Origin: Phycisphaerales bacterium
GTDB lineage: Bacteria > Planctomycetota > Phycisphaerae > Tepidisphaerales > Tepidisphaeraceae
NCBI GenBank assembly: GCA_028288875.1
Contig: JAQGHK010000684.1
Location: 1 to 6,329, forward strand
Length of the DNA stretch: 6,329 nucleotides
Reading direction: 5' to 3'
Part shown: piece by piece, positions 5,829 to 6,329 of the stretch
Layout: the number at the start of each line of letters is the position of its first letter
Position numbering within the stretch: position 1 is the stretch's first letter
Translations under genes and position numbers: made by a program
The notes under the pieces: model-generated
The model's input: only the letters and a program-made list of their open reading frames with translations
Databases searched by the model: none
What the model was told of the DNA's origin: nothing

Positions 5829-5846
5829 CGCCGGAGGAATCCGGCG
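5829..5846 (+). repeat. Perfect hairpin with GGAA (GNRA-type) tetraloop in leader of the 138-aa gene
   Basis: CGCCGGA (5829-5835) pairs with TCCGGCG (5840-5846) around GGAA. As RNA this would be a stable GNRA tetraloop stem. It contains GGAGGA (5833-5838), a strong Shine-Dalgarno-like string, but no start codon at useful distance follows; the gene start at 5875 has its own GGGGGA. It may stabilise the mRNA 5' end or bind a regulator. Confidence 0.5.
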
Positions 5847-5874
5847 TTCCACGCAACAACTCAATGGGGGACCC

Positions 5875-6291
5875 ATGCCACGTAAGAAAACCACCGCCGC
5901 AGCCGCGGCCCCGGCGGACACGCCGACTGAATCCACGAACGCGACACTCGAACCGTCGACGCAGGCCGCAGCCGAAACGGCGAACGAGACTGCCGCGACC
6001 GGTGGCCCGGTCGACGGCCCGGGCAAGAACTACGGTCCGCCGTACAAAGCCATCTTCACATCGGCGGAAAAAGAATTCGAACTCGGCGAGGATCGACGGT
6101 TCAAGCAGCGAGTTTTCACCTTCAAAGATCGGCCCGCCGACGATGTGATCGCCGCACTCAAAGAAAACGGCTTTACCTATCGCGCCGCCGAAAAAGCCTG
6201 GACCGTGCCGGCGACGGCCGAATCGCGGGTCGTGACCGACCGCCTCGCCCGACAGTTTGCGGGAGCAGAATCGTCCATGGGCCGCGGATGA
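5875..6291 (+). CDS. Small hypothetical protein with disordered Ala/Thr-rich N-terminus, next to ardC
   Basis: A 138-aa soluble protein without signal peptide or membrane segment. Residues 1-5 are basic (MPRKK), 6-50 are a low-complexity Ala/Thr/Pro/Glu stretch likely to be disordered, and 53-130 form a compact mixed-charge domain. The domain contains ELGEDRRFKQRVFTF (69-83), then ALKENGFTYRAAEKAWTVPA (94-113), and ends with a helix TDRLARQFAG (121-130). The GF.YR..EKAWT block recalls short modules seen in proteins of mobile elements, but I cannot name a family. A GGGGGA lies just before CCCATG at 5875, which supports this start over an upstream in-frame TTG at 5806. Placed after ardC, it may be an accessory factor in DNA transfer or antirestriction; this rests on position alone. 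Base composition matches ardC. Confidence 0.8.
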   Translation: MPRKKTTAAAAAPADTPTESTNATLEPSTQAAAETANETAATGGPVDGPGKNYGPPYKAIFTSAEKEFELGEDRRFKQRVFTFKDRPADDVIAALKENGFTYRAAEKAWTVPATAESRVVTDRLARQFAGAESSMGRG

Positions 6292-6329
6292 GTCGCGGCC
6301 CTTCGGCCGGCCGGTGGCAGATGCGGTTC

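Noticed and set aside
6296..6309. Short stem CGGCC-CTTC-GGCCG after the last gene as a terminator.
   Set aside because: Only five pairs in very GC-rich DNA and no T-run; the window ends too soon to judge.
1..6329. CRISPR array, tRNA, rRNA or insertion sequence.
   Set aside because: No regularly spaced repeats, no tRNA-like cloverleaf, no transposase and no terminal inverted repeats were seen.

Overview
The window reads as a piece of a conjugative or mobilizable element (plasmid or integrated element) in a GC-rich bacterium. The strongest guess for the host is a planctomycete, perhaps near Gemmataceae. That guess rests on the PEP-CTERM surface protein, the style of the MobF relaxase (N-terminus MLRITQ with a YYSTADYF tyrosine motif), and the pairing of ArdC with a small Ala/Thr-rich protein. 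It is an inference from protein style, not a database match.

Layout: three genes lie on the minus strand and two on the plus strand, diverging from a 312-bp gap at 4486-4797. Minus strand, in order of transcription: a PEP-CTERM secreted protein (4485 to 3598), a type IV prepilin-like protein 27 bp downstream (3570 to 2710), a 237-bp gap, then a TrwC/MobF relaxase-helicase (from 2472) that runs off the left edge with 824 codons visible. Plus strand: an ArdC-type antirestriction protein (4798-5703), a likely intrinsic terminator (5741-5770), a 5' leader hairpin, and a 138-aa accessory protein (5875-6291). The last 38 bp hold no recognisable gene.

How they fit together: the relaxase would nick at oriT and unwind and pilot the transferred strand. 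ArdC would protect the incoming DNA from restriction in the recipient. The small protein may assist in the same early stage, but its function is unknown. The secreted PEP-CTERM protein and pilin-like protein look like a two-gene surface cargo operon placed inside the mobility module. Whether they contribute to mating contact or are unrelated cargo cannot be told from sequence.

The non-coding DNA is unusually rich in symmetry. An approximately 84-nt long-range stem (21 outer pairs plus a perfect inner hairpin) lies 104 bp upstream of ardC. An 8+3+8 inverted repeat sits in the same divergent gap. Two perfect 14-bp palindromes, both centred on TTAA, lie in front of the relaxase gene. The ardC leader structure is the best lead: it could be a single-stranded-DNA promoter for early expression in the recipient, a structured RNA leader, or a transfer/replication initiation site.
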